From an uncultured Eubacteriales bacterium (GTDB lineage Bacteria > Bacillota > Clostridia > Lachnospirales > CAMVHY01), in the NCBI GenBank assembly GCA_948543815.1, contig CAOVHW010000001.1:22282-86281 (forward strand): DNA of 64,000 nucleotides, written 5' to 3'. Position 1 is the first letter of the stretch; every line of letters begins with the position of its first letter. The translations under genes and the position numbers were made by a program. The notes beneath the pieces are model-generated. The model saw only the letters and a program-made list of their open reading frames with translations. It searched no databases and was not told the DNA's origin. Below are positions 27,395 through 36,263 of the stretch, one piece after another.

Positions 27395-28459
27395 ATGAAA
27401 AAAATTATGGTAGCAATGAGTGGCGGCGTTGATAGTTCTGTAGCCGCATTAATTTTAAAAAATAATGGCGATGAAATTTGTGGCGCTACAATGAAATTAT
27501 TTAGCAATGAAAATATTGGCGAGCATTCAAAAACTTGTTGTGCACTAAATGATGTATTCGACGCAAAAAATATTGCGGCGCGCTTGAATTTTAATCACTA
27601 CGTATTTAATTTTGGCGACGATTTTTTTCACTACGTCATCAAAAAATTTGCCAACGAATATATTAATGGCCGCACGCCAAATCCTTGTCTCGACTGTAAT
27701 CGTTTTATAAAGTTCAAGAAATTTTTACAGCGCGCAAATCTTTTAGGCTACGATTATATTGCGACGGGACATTACGCGCAAATTTTTTACGATGAAAATT
27801 CAAATCGATATGTATTAAAAAAATCGATGGACACTACGAAAGACCAAACTTATTTTTTATACGCAATGACACAAGATGAATTGGCAAAAACAATTTTCCC
27901 ACTAGGAAATTTGTTGAAATCAGAAGTACGTGAAATTGCCGCAAAAAATAATTTGATAAATGCGCAAAAGCCCGACAGTCAAGATATTTGTTTCGTTAAA
28001 AATAAAAATTACAGTCAATTCTTACGTGAAAATTTTCAATTTGAAAACAAATCAGGAAATTTTGTTGACAAGCATGGAAAAATTCTTGGACGTCACAACG
28101 GCAGTATAAATTATACAATCGGCCAGCGCAAAGGTTTAGGAATAAGTTTCGGCAAACATATGTATGTTATTGCAAAAACTTGCGACACAATTGTCTTGGG
28201 CGATGAAAACGATTTATACCAAAAAAAATTAATTGCGCACGATATAAATTTGATTGCGATTGAAAAATTAATCAAACCAATGAAAATCACTGCAAAAATT
28301 CGTTATAATCAACCTGAAACGCCTGCAACTATCAAACCGCTAAATGAAAATGAAATCGAAGTTGAATTTGAAAATCCACAGCGCGCCATAACTCCCGGAC
28401 AAGCCGTTGTATTTTACGACGGTGATAATGTTCTCGGAGGCGGAATAATTAAAGAATGA
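27395..28459 (+). CDS. mnmA: tRNA-specific 2-thiouridylase MnmA
   Basis: A 354-residue enzyme that thiolates U34 of Lys, Glu and Gln tRNAs. The ATP-binding PP-loop is SGGVDSS at residues 9-15. The catalytic cysteines are Cys98 in TPNPCLDCN and Cys199 in DICFV. GHYAQI is also conserved. I chose the ATG at 27395 because TGAGGAACG precedes it; an upstream ATG would overlap that site. The stop TGA overlaps the hydE ATG (ATGA), which couples this gene to hydrogenase maturation. Confidence 0.96.
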   Translation: MKKIMVAMSGGVDSSVAALILKNNGDEICGATMKLFSNENIGEHSKTCCALNDVFDAKNIAARLNFNHYVFNFGDDFFHYVIKKFANEYINGRTPNPCLDCNRFIKFKKFLQRANLLGYDYIATGHYAQIFYDENSNRYVLKKSMDTTKDQTYFLYAMTQDELAKTIFPLGNLLKSEVREIAAKNNLINAQKPDSQDICFVKNKNYSQFLRENFQFENKSGNFVDKHGKILGRHNGSINYTIGQRKGLGISFGKHMYVIAKTCDTIVLGDENDLYQKKLIAHDINLIAIEKLIKPMKITAKIRYNQPETPATIKPLNENEIEVEFENPQRAITPGQAVVFYDGDNVLGGGIIKE

Positions 28460-29496
28460 AAAAATTAATTGACAAACTCGAACGTCAAAAAATTTTAGCA
28501 GCCGATGAATTTTTGATTTTGCTGCAAAAATTTTCTGACGCCGAAAATTCAAATTATCTTGCACAAAAAGCACGCGCTATTACGCAAAAACATTTTGACA
28601 ATAAAATTTACATACGCGGCTTAATTGAGTTTACAAATTACTGCCGCAATGACTGTTTTTACTGCGGAATTCGTAAAAGTAATTTGAACGCACAACGATA
28701 TCGATTGTCGAATCAAGAAATTTTTACATGCTGTGAAAAAGGTTATGCGCTCGGCTTTCGCACGTTTGTTTTACAAGGCGGCGAAGACTTATATTTTACT
28801 GATGAAAAATTGGTTGAAATAATTTCACACATCAAAAAAAATTTCCGTGATTGCGCAATAACTTTGTCAATCGGGGAAAAAAGTTTTGACACATATAAAA
28901 AATATTTTGATGCAGGCGCCGACCGATTTTTATTACGTCATGAAACTGCAAACGATTCACATTATAAAAAATTACATCCAAAAAATTTGTCATTAGCACA
29001 CCGAAAAAAATGCCTGTACGATTTGAAAAAAATTGGCTATCAAGTTGGCTGTGGGTTCATGGTTGGCTCACCATTTCAAACTTTTGAAAATGTCGTGGAA
29101 GATTTACTTTTCATTCAAAAATTTTCACCGCATATGGTTGGTATCGGCCCATTCATCGCACATAAAGATACAAAATTTTCTGCAATGCCAAATGGAAATC
29201 TTGCGCTCACATTATTTTTAATTTCGATAATTCGATTGATGTTGCCCAACGCATTAATCCCGGCGACAACAGCTTTAGGCACGATAGATAATAATGGTCG
29301 TGAAAAAGGAATTTTACACGGTGCAAATGTTTTAATGCCAAATTTGTCGCCCATTTCCGTACGAAAAAAATATTCACTGTATGACAACAAAATTTGTACG
29401 GGCGAAGAAGCTGCTGAATGTATAAAATGTTTGGCATCGCGCGTAAATAAAATTGGATATGAAATTGTTGTCGACCGCGGAGATTATAAACATTAA
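28456..29496 (+). CDS. hydE: [FeFe]-hydrogenase maturase HydE (radical SAM)
   Basis: A 346-residue radical SAM enzyme that helps build the dithiomethylamine bridge of the H-cluster. The SAM cluster motif is CRNDCFYCG with Cys63, Cys67 and Cys70. ECAITLS-like and GSPFQT segments follow the fold. The length is the family norm. The ATG overlaps the mnmA stop, and a GGAGGCGG in the mnmA end can serve as ribosome binding site. hydG and hydF follow on the same strand. Confidence 0.94.
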   Translation: MKKLIDKLERQKILAADEFLILLQKFSDAENSNYLAQKARAITQKHFDNKIYIRGLIEFTNYCRNDCFYCGIRKSNLNAQRYRLSNQEIFTCCEKGYALGFRTFVLQGGEDLYFTDEKLVEIISHIKKNFRDCAITLSIGEKSFDTYKKYFDAGADRFLLRHETANDSHYKKLHPKNLSLAHRKKCLYDLKKIGYQVGCGFMVGSPFQTFENVVEDLLFIQKFSPHMVGIGPFIAHKDTKFSAMPNGNLALTLFLISIIRLMLPNALIPATTALGTIDNNGREKGILHGANVLMPNLSPISVRKKYSLYDNKICTGEEAAECIKCLASRVNKIGYEIVVDRGDYKH

Positions 29497-29512
29497 TGAA
29501 AGGATGTTTTTT

Positions 29513-30919
29513 ATGTACAAAATTGACTCTGAAATCGCCGACGAATTTATTAATCATGATGAAATTATGTCAACAATTGATTACATGCAAAAAAATAAAT
29601 CGAACAAATCGCTTGCCCAAAATATTTTACATAAAGCTGAAAATTTCACCGGCTTAAATTATAAAGATGCGGCAATTCTTTTGGAATGTGATGATGCCGA
29701 AATTAATCAACAAATTTTTGATTTAGCCGGCCGCGTTAAAAAAAAATTTTACGGCAATCGAATCGTTATGTTCGCACCACTTTATATATCAAATTATTGC
29801 GTCAACGGCTGCGTCTATTGCCCTTATCATTTCAAAAATAAAAACATGTCGCGCAAAAAACTCTCGCAAACTGAAATTAAAAATGAAGTTATCGCACTAC
29901 AAGATATGGGTCATAAACGTTTGGCACTTGAAACCGGTGAAGACCCTAAAAATTGCTCAATCGATTATGTTTTGGAAAGCATCAAAACTATTTATTCAAT
30001 AAAGCATAAAAATGGTGCAATTCGCCGGATTAATGTCAACATCGCCGCAACAACAATTGAAAATTATAAAAAATTGCACAACGCCGGAATTGGAACTTAC
30101 ATTTTATTTCAAGAAACTTATAACAAAAAAAATTATGAGCTACTGCATCCATACGGGCCAAAACATAATTACAATTATCATACAGAAGCAATGGATCGCG
30201 CTATGCTCGGCGGAATAGATGACGTCGGACTCGGCGTATTATTCGGTTTGAATTCATACCGCTATGATTTTATTGGATTGCTTATGCACGCCGCACATCT
30301 TGAAAAAAAATTTGGCGTCGGCCCACATACTATAAGTGTGCCACGAATTCGTCCGGCAAATGATATTGACACAAATGATTTTAATTGCGTACCGGATAAA
30401 ATTTTTGAAAAAATCGTCGCCGTATTACGCATCGCAGTCCCATACACCGGTATGATTATTTCTACACGTGAATCTGCAGCCGCACGTGAAAAAGTTTTAC
30501 AACTTGGCATTTCACAAATTAGCGCAGCATCTAGTACAAGTGTTGGCGGCTACACTGAAAAAAATAATGAATGCGCACAATTTGATTTAAACGATACACG
30601 AACGCTTGACGAAATTGTACGATGGCTTTTACAACTCGGCTACATTCCAAGTTTTTGTACAGCATGTTATCGTGAAAATCGAACCGGCGACAGATTTATG
30701 AATTTGCTTAAAGCGGGCCAAATTGCAAATTGTTGTCAACCCAACGCACTCATAACGTTGAAAGAATATTTAGAAGATTATGCGTCGCCGCAGACAAAAT
30801 TAATCGGCGAAAAAGTTATACACAACGAAATTCAAAACATACCGAACGAAAAAATCCGTCAGCTTGTTCAAAATTACATGACTGATTTAAATAACGGCGC
30901 GCGCGATTTCAGATTTTAG
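29513..30919 (+). CDS. hydG: [FeFe]-hydrogenase maturase HydG (tyrosine lyase)
   Basis: A 468-residue radical SAM enzyme that splits tyrosine to give CO and CN- ligands for the H-cluster. The SAM cluster Cys are residues 96, 100 and 103 in YCVNGCVYCPYH. The C-terminal extension that holds the second, dangler-iron cluster has TACYRENRTGDRFM and later NCC, typical of HydG and absent from ThiH. I chose the ATG at 29513 with AAAGGA eight bases upstream; earlier in-frame ATGs lack suitable spacing. It lies 16 bases after hydE. Confidence 0.95.
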   Translation: MYKIDSEIADEFINHDEIMSTIDYMQKNKSNKSLAQNILHKAENFTGLNYKDAAILLECDDAEINQQIFDLAGRVKKKFYGNRIVMFAPLYISNYCVNGCVYCPYHFKNKNMSRKKLSQTEIKNEVIALQDMGHKRLALETGEDPKNCSIDYVLESIKTIYSIKHKNGAIRRINVNIAATTIENYKKLHNAGIGTYILFQETYNKKNYELLHPYGPKHNYNYHTEAMDRAMLGGIDDVGLGVLFGLNSYRYDFIGLLMHAAHLEKKFGVGPHTISVPRIRPANDIDTNDFNCVPDKIFEKIVAVLRIAVPYTGMIISTRESAAAREKVLQLGISQISAASSTSVGGYTEKNNECAQFDLNDTRTLDEIVRWLLQLGYIPSFCTACYRENRTGDRFMNLLKAGQIANCCQPNALITLKEYLEDYASPQTKLIGEKVIHNEIQNIPNEKIRQLVQNYMTDLNNGARDFRF

Positions 30920-30930
30920 AAACAAACTAC

Positions 30931-31032
30931 TAAAAAAGTAATCAAAAGAAATCGAACAAAAAATCACGCATAGCGTGATTTTTTTGTTAAAATTTTTTTG
31001 GTTCTTTTTTTATAAAAAAAGAACGGTTTTTA
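30931..31032. repeat. Dispersed palindromic element, copy C (variant core)
   Basis: The core hairpin is AAATCACGC AT AGCGTGATTTTTTT (about 30960-30985), a different stem from the other copies, but the flanks GTTAAAATTTTTTTGGTTC and the right arm hairpin TTTTTTTATAAAAAAA / GAACGGTTTT are the same. It lies between hydG and hydF, both on the plus strand, so here it may reduce read-through. Confidence 0.75.
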
Positions 31033-31064
31033 AATTATTTAGCTATAAATTTTAGGAGGCAAAA

Positions 31065-32225
31065 ATGAGTCTTGATAAAACGCCAAACGCTAACCGTTTT
31101 CAAATTGGAATATTCGGCAAGAGAAACACTGGCAAATCCTCATTGATTAATGCAATCACAAATAAAAATGTTTCACTCGTGTCAAATATTGCCGGCACAA
31201 CAACCGATCCCGTTCAAAAAGCAATGGAAATTCACGGCATCGGCCCATGTTTATTTATTGATACGGCCGGGTTTGATGACAAAGGCGATTTGGGCAAACT
31301 ACGCAATCAAAAAACTTTTGACATCGCAAAAAAAATTGACGCCGCAATTATTTTGATAAATGATGAAAATTTTGATATGGAGTTAAATTTTTTTGATAAA
31401 AATGTTCCAACAATCTTTGCAATAAATAAATGTGATGAGTTAAAAAATATTGACACGCTAAAAAATAAAATACGTGAAAAAACAAATTTTGAACCGATTT
31501 GTATCAGTACAAAAACAAAAAAAAATATCGATGCACTGATAAACGCATTGATAAAAATTAAACCGTATACCGAAAAAAATATTGTTAACGATTTGGTCGA
31601 TAAAAATGATTTGGTAATGCTCGTCATGCCGCAAGATATTCAAGCTCCACAAGGTCGATTAATTTTACCGCAAGTTCAAACTATTCGAAGTTTACTTGAC
31701 AAAAAATGTATAACAATTTGTACAACGACAGATAATTTTACGACAGCGTTGAAATTTTTAAAATCTGCGCCAAAATTAATTATTACTGACTCACAAGCGT
31801 TCAAATTTGTTTACGAAAATAAACCGCCAAACTCACTCATATCATCATTTTCAATTTTGTTTGCAAAATATAAAGGTGATATTGAAGAATTTATTCGTGG
31901 CGCACAAAAAATTGATCAACTCAATAAAAATTCTCAAGTTTTAATTGCGGAAGCTTGTACGCATGTTCCACTCGAAGAAGATATTGGGCGCGTAAAAATT
32001 CCACAACTTTTGAAAAATAAATTTGGTTGTCAAATAGAATTTGCACATGATTTCCCGGATGATTTGTCACAATTTGATTTGATTATTCATTGTGGCGCGT
32101 GTATGTTTAATCGAAAATATATGCTTGCAAGAATCGCGCAAGCAAAAAATCAAAATGTTCCTATTACAAATTACGGATTAGCAATTGCGAAATTGACAGG
32201 AATTTTAGACAAAGTTGTTTATTAA
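31065..32225 (+). CDS. hydF: [FeFe]-hydrogenase maturation GTPase/scaffold HydF
   Basis: A 386-residue protein that assembles the 2Fe subcluster and delivers it to HydA. The N-terminal GTPase domain has GKRNTGKSS (residues 18-26), DTAGFD and NKCD. The C-terminal [4Fe-4S] site is C298-T-H with H342-C343-G-A-C346, the classical HydF pattern. AGGAGG precedes the ATG. With HydE and HydG the full maturation set is present, but no hydA is in the window. Confidence 0.95.
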   Translation: MSLDKTPNANRFQIGIFGKRNTGKSSLINAITNKNVSLVSNIAGTTTDPVQKAMEIHGIGPCLFIDTAGFDDKGDLGKLRNQKTFDIAKKIDAAIILINDENFDMELNFFDKNVPTIFAINKCDELKNIDTLKNKIREKTNFEPICISTKTKKNIDALINALIKIKPYTEKNIVNDLVDKNDLVMLVMPQDIQAPQGRLILPQVQTIRSLLDKKCITICTTTDNFTTALKFLKSAPKLIITDSQAFKFVYENKPPNSLISSFSILFAKYKGDIEEFIRGAQKIDQLNKNSQVLIAEACTHVPLEEDIGRVKIPQLLKNKFGCQIEFAHDFPDDLSQFDLIIHCGACMFNRKYMLARIAQAKNQNVPITNYGLAIAKLTGILDKVVY

Positions 32226-32241
32226 AAAATCCAGCAATAAT

Positions 32242-32282
32242 AAAAATCTCTTGCGCTATTTTTAACGTAAGAGATTTTTTTT
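32242..32282 (+). terminator. Terminator after hydF
   Basis: AAATCTCTTGCG pairs with CGTAAGAGATTT (one G-U) around an AT-rich loop, followed by seven or eight Ts. Confidence 0.8.
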
Positions 32283-32403
32283 GATTGCCTAAAACGAAAT
32301 GAATATATTCATCACTTGACTTCCCTATAAAAACATATGTTATAAGTAATAATATTGGTATTTTTACCATAAAATTTAATTATTATTGGGAGGGTTTTAA
32401 AGT

Positions 32404-33273
32404 ATGGGAATTGGAGTAAGCAGTAACGGACCTGCTTATCAAACTAGGGAGTACAAAGATTTATCCAGGAGTGAAAAACTAATTTATAATAGTCGCTCTA
32501 CAGATGATTTTGACAGAAATATACTTCTTACTTTAAATGCAACAGGTTGTAATATATATTTTAATTTAAAAGCTAAAGAAAAAGCAGCTTTTAAGAGCTT
32601 AGATAGAGATAATAGAATATATTTTTTAGCAATGTCAGATAGTCTTAGATCTAGATATGTTAAGTTAGAAGACGAAGGCGAAAAAGCATTCATTTTAGAA
32701 AACTATTATTTTGATATAGACACATTTAATCGTATGTTTGTAAGTTATAGAATGGATGTTCAATATAGAAAAACCAGTGCAGTTCTTGATGAAAATAAAG
32801 CGGCTCTTGAAGAAACTACAAATAGAATTAAAAAAACTGGGGAAGAAAACACAAGAGCTTATGAGGCTTTTATGAGAAGATTTAATGGCATAGAAGATGA
32901 CGTTAACGAATTAAGAGACGATGTTGATACTTTACAAACGGATATGACTAATGTGAAGAACAATGTCAATGGGTTAGCTATAAGAACTGATAATTTACGA
33001 AATAATGTTAATGATATCCAAACACGAACAACTAACTTAGAACGTAATGTTAATAGAGTAGAAGATACTACTGATAAAAACACTGAAGAAATAAACAACA
33101 TAAAAGTAAGACAAGAAGAAGATAGAAGGGAAAAAGAGGATATGAAAAATTTTCTTCAGGAGAGGTTCCATTACGGGATGAAGAAGGTGAACGAGTTGTC
33201 GAGTTCAACAAGCTCGACATCATCGGAGATACCTCTCCAGGAAATAGAGACAGAACATTCGGAGATTCTGTAA
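32404..33273 (+). CDS. Coiled-coil hypothetical protein, apparently frameshifted near its 3' end
   Basis: 289 residues of unknown family. Residues 1-~125 are a mixed helical domain (DFDRNILLTLNATG). Residues ~130-245 are a long coiled coil with heptads of the type DDVDTLQTDMTNVKNNV and TDNLRNNVNDIQTRT, like tail-fibre or t-SNARE-style stalks. The last ~45 residues as read are Ser-rich. The -1 frame just upstream is open for another 125 codons and looks more like real protein, so the natural C-terminus is probably there. GGGAGGG precedes the ATG. Arginine is mostly AGA. A TTGACT lies at 32316-32321. Confidence 0.6.
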   Translation: MGIGVSSNGPAYQTREYKDLSRSEKLIYNSRSTDDFDRNILLTLNATGCNIYFNLKAKEKAAFKSLDRDNRIYFLAMSDSLRSRYVKLEDEGEKAFILENYYFDIDTFNRMFVSYRMDVQYRKTSAVLDENKAALEETTNRIKKTGEENTRAYEAFMRRFNGIEDDVNELRDDVDTLQTDMTNVKNNVNGLAIRTDNLRNNVNDIQTRTTNLERNVNRVEDTTDKNTEEINNIKVRQEEDRREKEDMKNFLQERFHYGMKKVNELSSSTSSTSSEIPLQEIETEHSEIL

Positions 33274-33503
33274 AAGCCTTCTTCATAAGTGTTTATGATT
33301 GGTTTGGTTATATTTTTAGTGTCATAGCCGATTGGTTTAGACGGACTTTTAGCAGACAGACCGAAGCATTAGCAGCTCCCAGTCAAATCACTCCTAATGC
33401 TCTCGACCAAAATGAAACAGAAAATAAATTAAATAAAGAAACAATCGAAAAACCTGCAATGACAAATCAAGTAGAAAATCAAACAGAAAATCATCTACCA
33501 TAA
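33126..33503 (+). pseudogene. Out-of-frame C-terminal part of the coiled-coil gene
   Basis: In the -1 frame relative to the upstream gene, an open stretch follows TAG (33123-33125) and runs to TAA at 33501-33503. It reads ...VPLRDEEGERVVEFNKLDI, then SVKAFFISVYDWFGYIF and SVIADWFRRTF, an aromatic amphipathic or membrane-associating region, then an Asn/Glu/Gln tail like those of other accessory proteins here. There is no start codon with a ribosome binding site. A terminator follows its stop, not the stop at 33273. A one-base insertion or two-base loss near 33126-33150 would explain it. Confidence 0.55.
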
Positions 33504-33525
33504 AAATTTGGAGATGATTTTTTTG
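33487..33525 (+). terminator. Terminator after the coiled-coil locus
   Basis: AAAATCATCT (33487-33496) pairs with AGATGATTTT, then Ts. The TAA at 33501-33503 of the out-of-frame tail lies in the loop. Confidence 0.75.
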
Positions 33526-33620
33526 TTGTATAATTACATCCTTTTTATAAATTGATTTATAAACGTCGCCATGATATTATATTTACAATATTACAACTTT
33601 ATCGCAGGAGTGTTTTCCAA

Positions 33621-34814
33621 ATGAAAAAATTAGGATTTGTTCCGAAATTAATTATCGCAATTATCATTGGCATTTTAATTGGGCAATTTATGCCCGAATA
33701 CGTTTGTCGCTTAGTCGTAACATTGTCCGGTATATTTAGTACATTCTTGAAATTTATCATACCTCTTATGATTTTAGCTTATGTAACGATGGGGATTGCA
33801 GATTTATCACACGGTGCTGGAAAACTTTTAGGCATAACCGTTATTTTATCGTATTTGTCAACTTTATTTGCCGGTTCTGTTTCATATTTGATATCTTCTT
33901 TCTTGTTTCCACATTTCATGAGTGCAAATGCTCTTGTACAAATTGCGGCTACTACTAACATTTCTGTAAAACCTTATTTTAATTTGACAATCCCACCGTT
34001 TATGGATACTTTGTCAGCAGTAGTTTTGGCTTTCACTTTAGGATTAAGTTTCTCCGCTATGAAAGGAAAAGAAATTGGAAACACACTTTATAATGCATTC
34101 AAAGATTTGTCAAAAATTATTGATAATGTTTTGCATAAAACGATTATTCCGTTGCTGCCACTTTATATTTGTGGAACTTTTACCGATATGACTAAATCCG
34201 GTAAAACTTTTGCCGTTTTAAGTATTTTATGGAAAGTATTTTTGGTCGTAATTCTTATGCATATGGCGTGCATTTTGATTCAATTTTGTATCGCTGGCGC
34301 CATTAGCAAAAAAAATCCGTTAGTTTTAATCAAAAATCAAATTCCGGGATATACTACCGCACTCGGAACACAATCTTCCGCCGCAACAATTCCTGTTAAT
34401 CTGCAATGTGCAGCTGCGGACGGAATCAGCGAACAAATTCGTAATTTCGTCGTCCCACTCTGCGCCAACATTCATATGCCCGGCTCAATGATAACTATCT
34501 CGGCTTGTGCAACTGCCGTTTGCCTGATGAATCAATTACCACTCAATTTAATAACCGTAATTCAATTTATCATGACTCTTGGAGTCGCATTGGTAGCTTC
34601 ACCGGGCGCACCCGGCGGTTCTATCATGACTGCATTACCATTTTTATATATAATTTTCGGTGCAGAAGCCGGTAATATAAACGGACCGATTTGTGCAATT
34701 ATGGTAGCACTCTATATCACACAAGATTCTTTCGGCACCGCTTGCAATATATCATGCGATAATGCTATTGGCGTCATAATCGACACCATTTACAAAAAAT
34801 TTATCAAAAAATAA
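33621..34814 (+). CDS. Dicarboxylate/amino acid:cation symporter (DAACS family)
   Basis: A 397-residue secondary transporter of the GltP/DctA/SstT family. It starts with a short first helix (PKLIIAIIIGILIGQF), then about eight helices and two re-entrant hairpins. The substrate-binding tip reads ALGTQSSAATIPVN, and a conserved NIHMPGS and ASPGAPGG follow. The ATG at 33621 has CAGGAG eight or so bases upstream; the 23 residues of a longer in-frame reading are unsupported. Glutamate, serine/threonine or C4-dicarboxylates are all possible substrates. Confidence 0.9.
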   Translation: MKKLGFVPKLIIAIIIGILIGQFMPEYVCRLVVTLSGIFSTFLKFIIPLMILAYVTMGIADLSHGAGKLLGITVILSYLSTLFAGSVSYLISSFLFPHFMSANALVQIAATTNISVKPYFNLTIPPFMDTLSAVVLAFTLGLSFSAMKGKEIGNTLYNAFKDLSKIIDNVLHKTIIPLLPLYICGTFTDMTKSGKTFAVLSILWKVFLVVILMHMACILIQFCIAGAISKKNPLVLIKNQIPGYTTALGTQSSAATIPVNLQCAAADGISEQIRNFVVPLCANIHMPGSMITISACATAVCLMNQLPLNLITVIQFIMTLGVALVASPGAPGGSIMTALPFLYIIFGAEAGNINGPICAIMVALYITQDSFGTACNISCDNAIGVIIDTIYKKFIKK

Positions 34815-34840
34815 TTTTCGTCAAAATATTTTGCCATCGT

Positions 34841-34878
34841 AAAAAGACACAAATTTAAGTTTGTGTCTTTTATTTTTC
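34841..34878. terminator. Bidirectional terminator between the symporter gene and spoVAE
   Basis: A 12-bp perfect stem AAAAGACACAAA (34843-34854) with TTTGTGTCTTTT (34861-34872), with A- and T-runs on either side. It overlaps the end of spoVAE and serves both convergent genes. Confidence 0.85.
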
Positions 34879-35223
34879 TTTTGGGTCAAAAATCAACGCA
34901 TTTAGCAAACTAAAAATTACTGCGGCAGTTATACCAGCTGAACCCGCTTTCAATCCGCCAGTTAAAATTCCTATTGCGCCTTCTGAATCAATTTCTTCTT
35001 TGACACCATTTGCCAATAAATTTCCGAATCCGGGCAATGGAACGGCGGCACCGGCGCCCGCATAAGAAATTAATTTATCATATAAATCGAAACCGCCGAG
35101 GATACAGCCGATAACGACGAACAAAACTAAAATTCTGGCGGAAGTTATTTTAGTTTTGTCAATCAAAATTTGCCCGATAACGCAAATTACACCGCCGACC
35201 CAAAACGCATTTAAGTAATCCAT
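34870..35223 (-). CDS. spoVAE: Stage V sporulation protein AE (SpoVAE)
   Basis: A 117-residue membrane protein of the SpoVA channel for dipicolinic acid. It has FWVGGVICVIGQILID at the start, GFDLYDKLISYAGAGAAVP in the middle and a GGLKAGSAGITAAV helix, all typical of the SpoVAC/SpoVAE family. The ATG is preceded by GAGGTGA. It is the last gene of the spoVA operon. No separate SpoVAEa and no SpoVAF follows. Confidence 0.95.
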   Translation of the reverse strand: MDYLNAFWVGGVICVIGQILIDKTKITSARILVLFVVIGCILGGFDLYDKLISYAGAGAAVPLPGFGNLLANGVKEEIDSEGAIGILTGGLKAGSAGITAAVIFSLLNALIFDPKEK

Positions 35224-35235
35224 TTTTTCACCTCA

Positions 35236-36252
35236 CTATAAATTTTCAATTGCAACTGCATATGCAATTCCCGGAATTGTTTCACCTTGTTGCGCGGAAA
35301 TTTGACTCATCAATGCGCCCGTTGGTACAAACAAAATTTTATTTAGCTGATGCTGCTGCAATTTTTTGTAAAGATATCCTGCAAAAGTTACAGCTGAGCA
35401 CGCACAACCACTACCGCCCGAATTTGTTCCTTGTGAATTTTTATCGAATATGAGCATTCCGCAATCACTATAATTTTTTTCGAGGTCAATATTTTTTTCG
35501 CCAAACATTTGTAAAACCAAATCGTGTCCCACGTAGCCCAAATCGCCTGTTATTATCAAATCATAATACTCCGGGCCAATTGCTAAATCCGTAAAATGAT
35601 TGTAAATTGTATCGAACGCCGCCGGCGCCATCGCCGCCCCCATATTATTCACATCCGTTATTCCCATATCTATTACTTTGCCAGTCGTAATTGCCGTGAT
35701 ACGCGGACAATTTTCTCTTATATCATTTGACAAAATAACTGAACCTTGTCCCGTAACAGTCCATGTTGAAGTTGGCGTACGTTGCGTGCCCAACTCTAAT
35801 GGAAATCGAAATTGTTTTTCACTCGCACAAAAATGACTTGACGCCCCAACCAAAATATTATTGGCGAATCCACCGTCAATCATTATTGCACCCAAACTCA
35901 TTCCTTCACCAAAAGTTGAGCACGCACCAAAAATTCCCCAAAATGGAATAGCAAAGTTTCGAATTGCAAAAGTTGAGCCACTATTTTGATTAAGTAAATC
36001 GCCAGAAATTACGTAATCAATATTTTCTATTGGGATTTTTGATTTTGCGATTGCCACCTCAAACGTATCTTTTACTATTTTACTTTCAGCTTTTTCCCAT
36101 GAATCTTCACCGCATAATGAATCAGGTAAAATTGTATCAAAATATTCAGCTAACGGACCTTCACCTTCTTTTGGGCCAACAGTTGATGCACTTGTAATAA
36201 TTGCGATAGGATTGTCAAAACGAATTGATTGTCTTCCACAATGTTTGCTCAA
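35236..36252 (-). CDS. spoVAD: Stage V sporulation protein AD (SpoVAD)
   Basis: A 338-residue thiolase-fold protein that binds dipicolinic acid at the spore inner membrane. It has AYFDTILPDSLCGEDSWEKAE near the N-terminus, GACSTFGEGMSLG, TSTWTVTGQGS and the C-terminal GSGCACSAVTFAGY, all conserved in SpoVAD. It starts at TTG, with AGGAGATGA eight bases upstream. The gap to spoVAC is 11 bases. Confidence 0.96.
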   Translation of the reverse strand: MSKHCGRQSIRFDNPIAIITSASTVGPKEGEGPLAEYFDTILPDSLCGEDSWEKAESKIVKDTFEVAIAKSKIPIENIDYVISGDLLNQNSGSTFAIRNFAIPFWGIFGACSTFGEGMSLGAIMIDGGFANNILVGASSHFCASEKQFRFPLELGTQRTPTSTWTVTGQGSVILSNDIRENCPRITAITTGKVIDMGITDVNNMGAAMAPAAFDTIYNHFTDLAIGPEYYDLIITGDLGYVGHDLVLQMFGEKNIDLEKNYSDCGMLIFDKNSQGTNSGGSGCACSAVTFAGYLYKKLQQHQLNKILFVPTGALMSQISAQQGETIPGIAYAVAIENL

Positions 36253-36263
36253 AAAATCATCTC

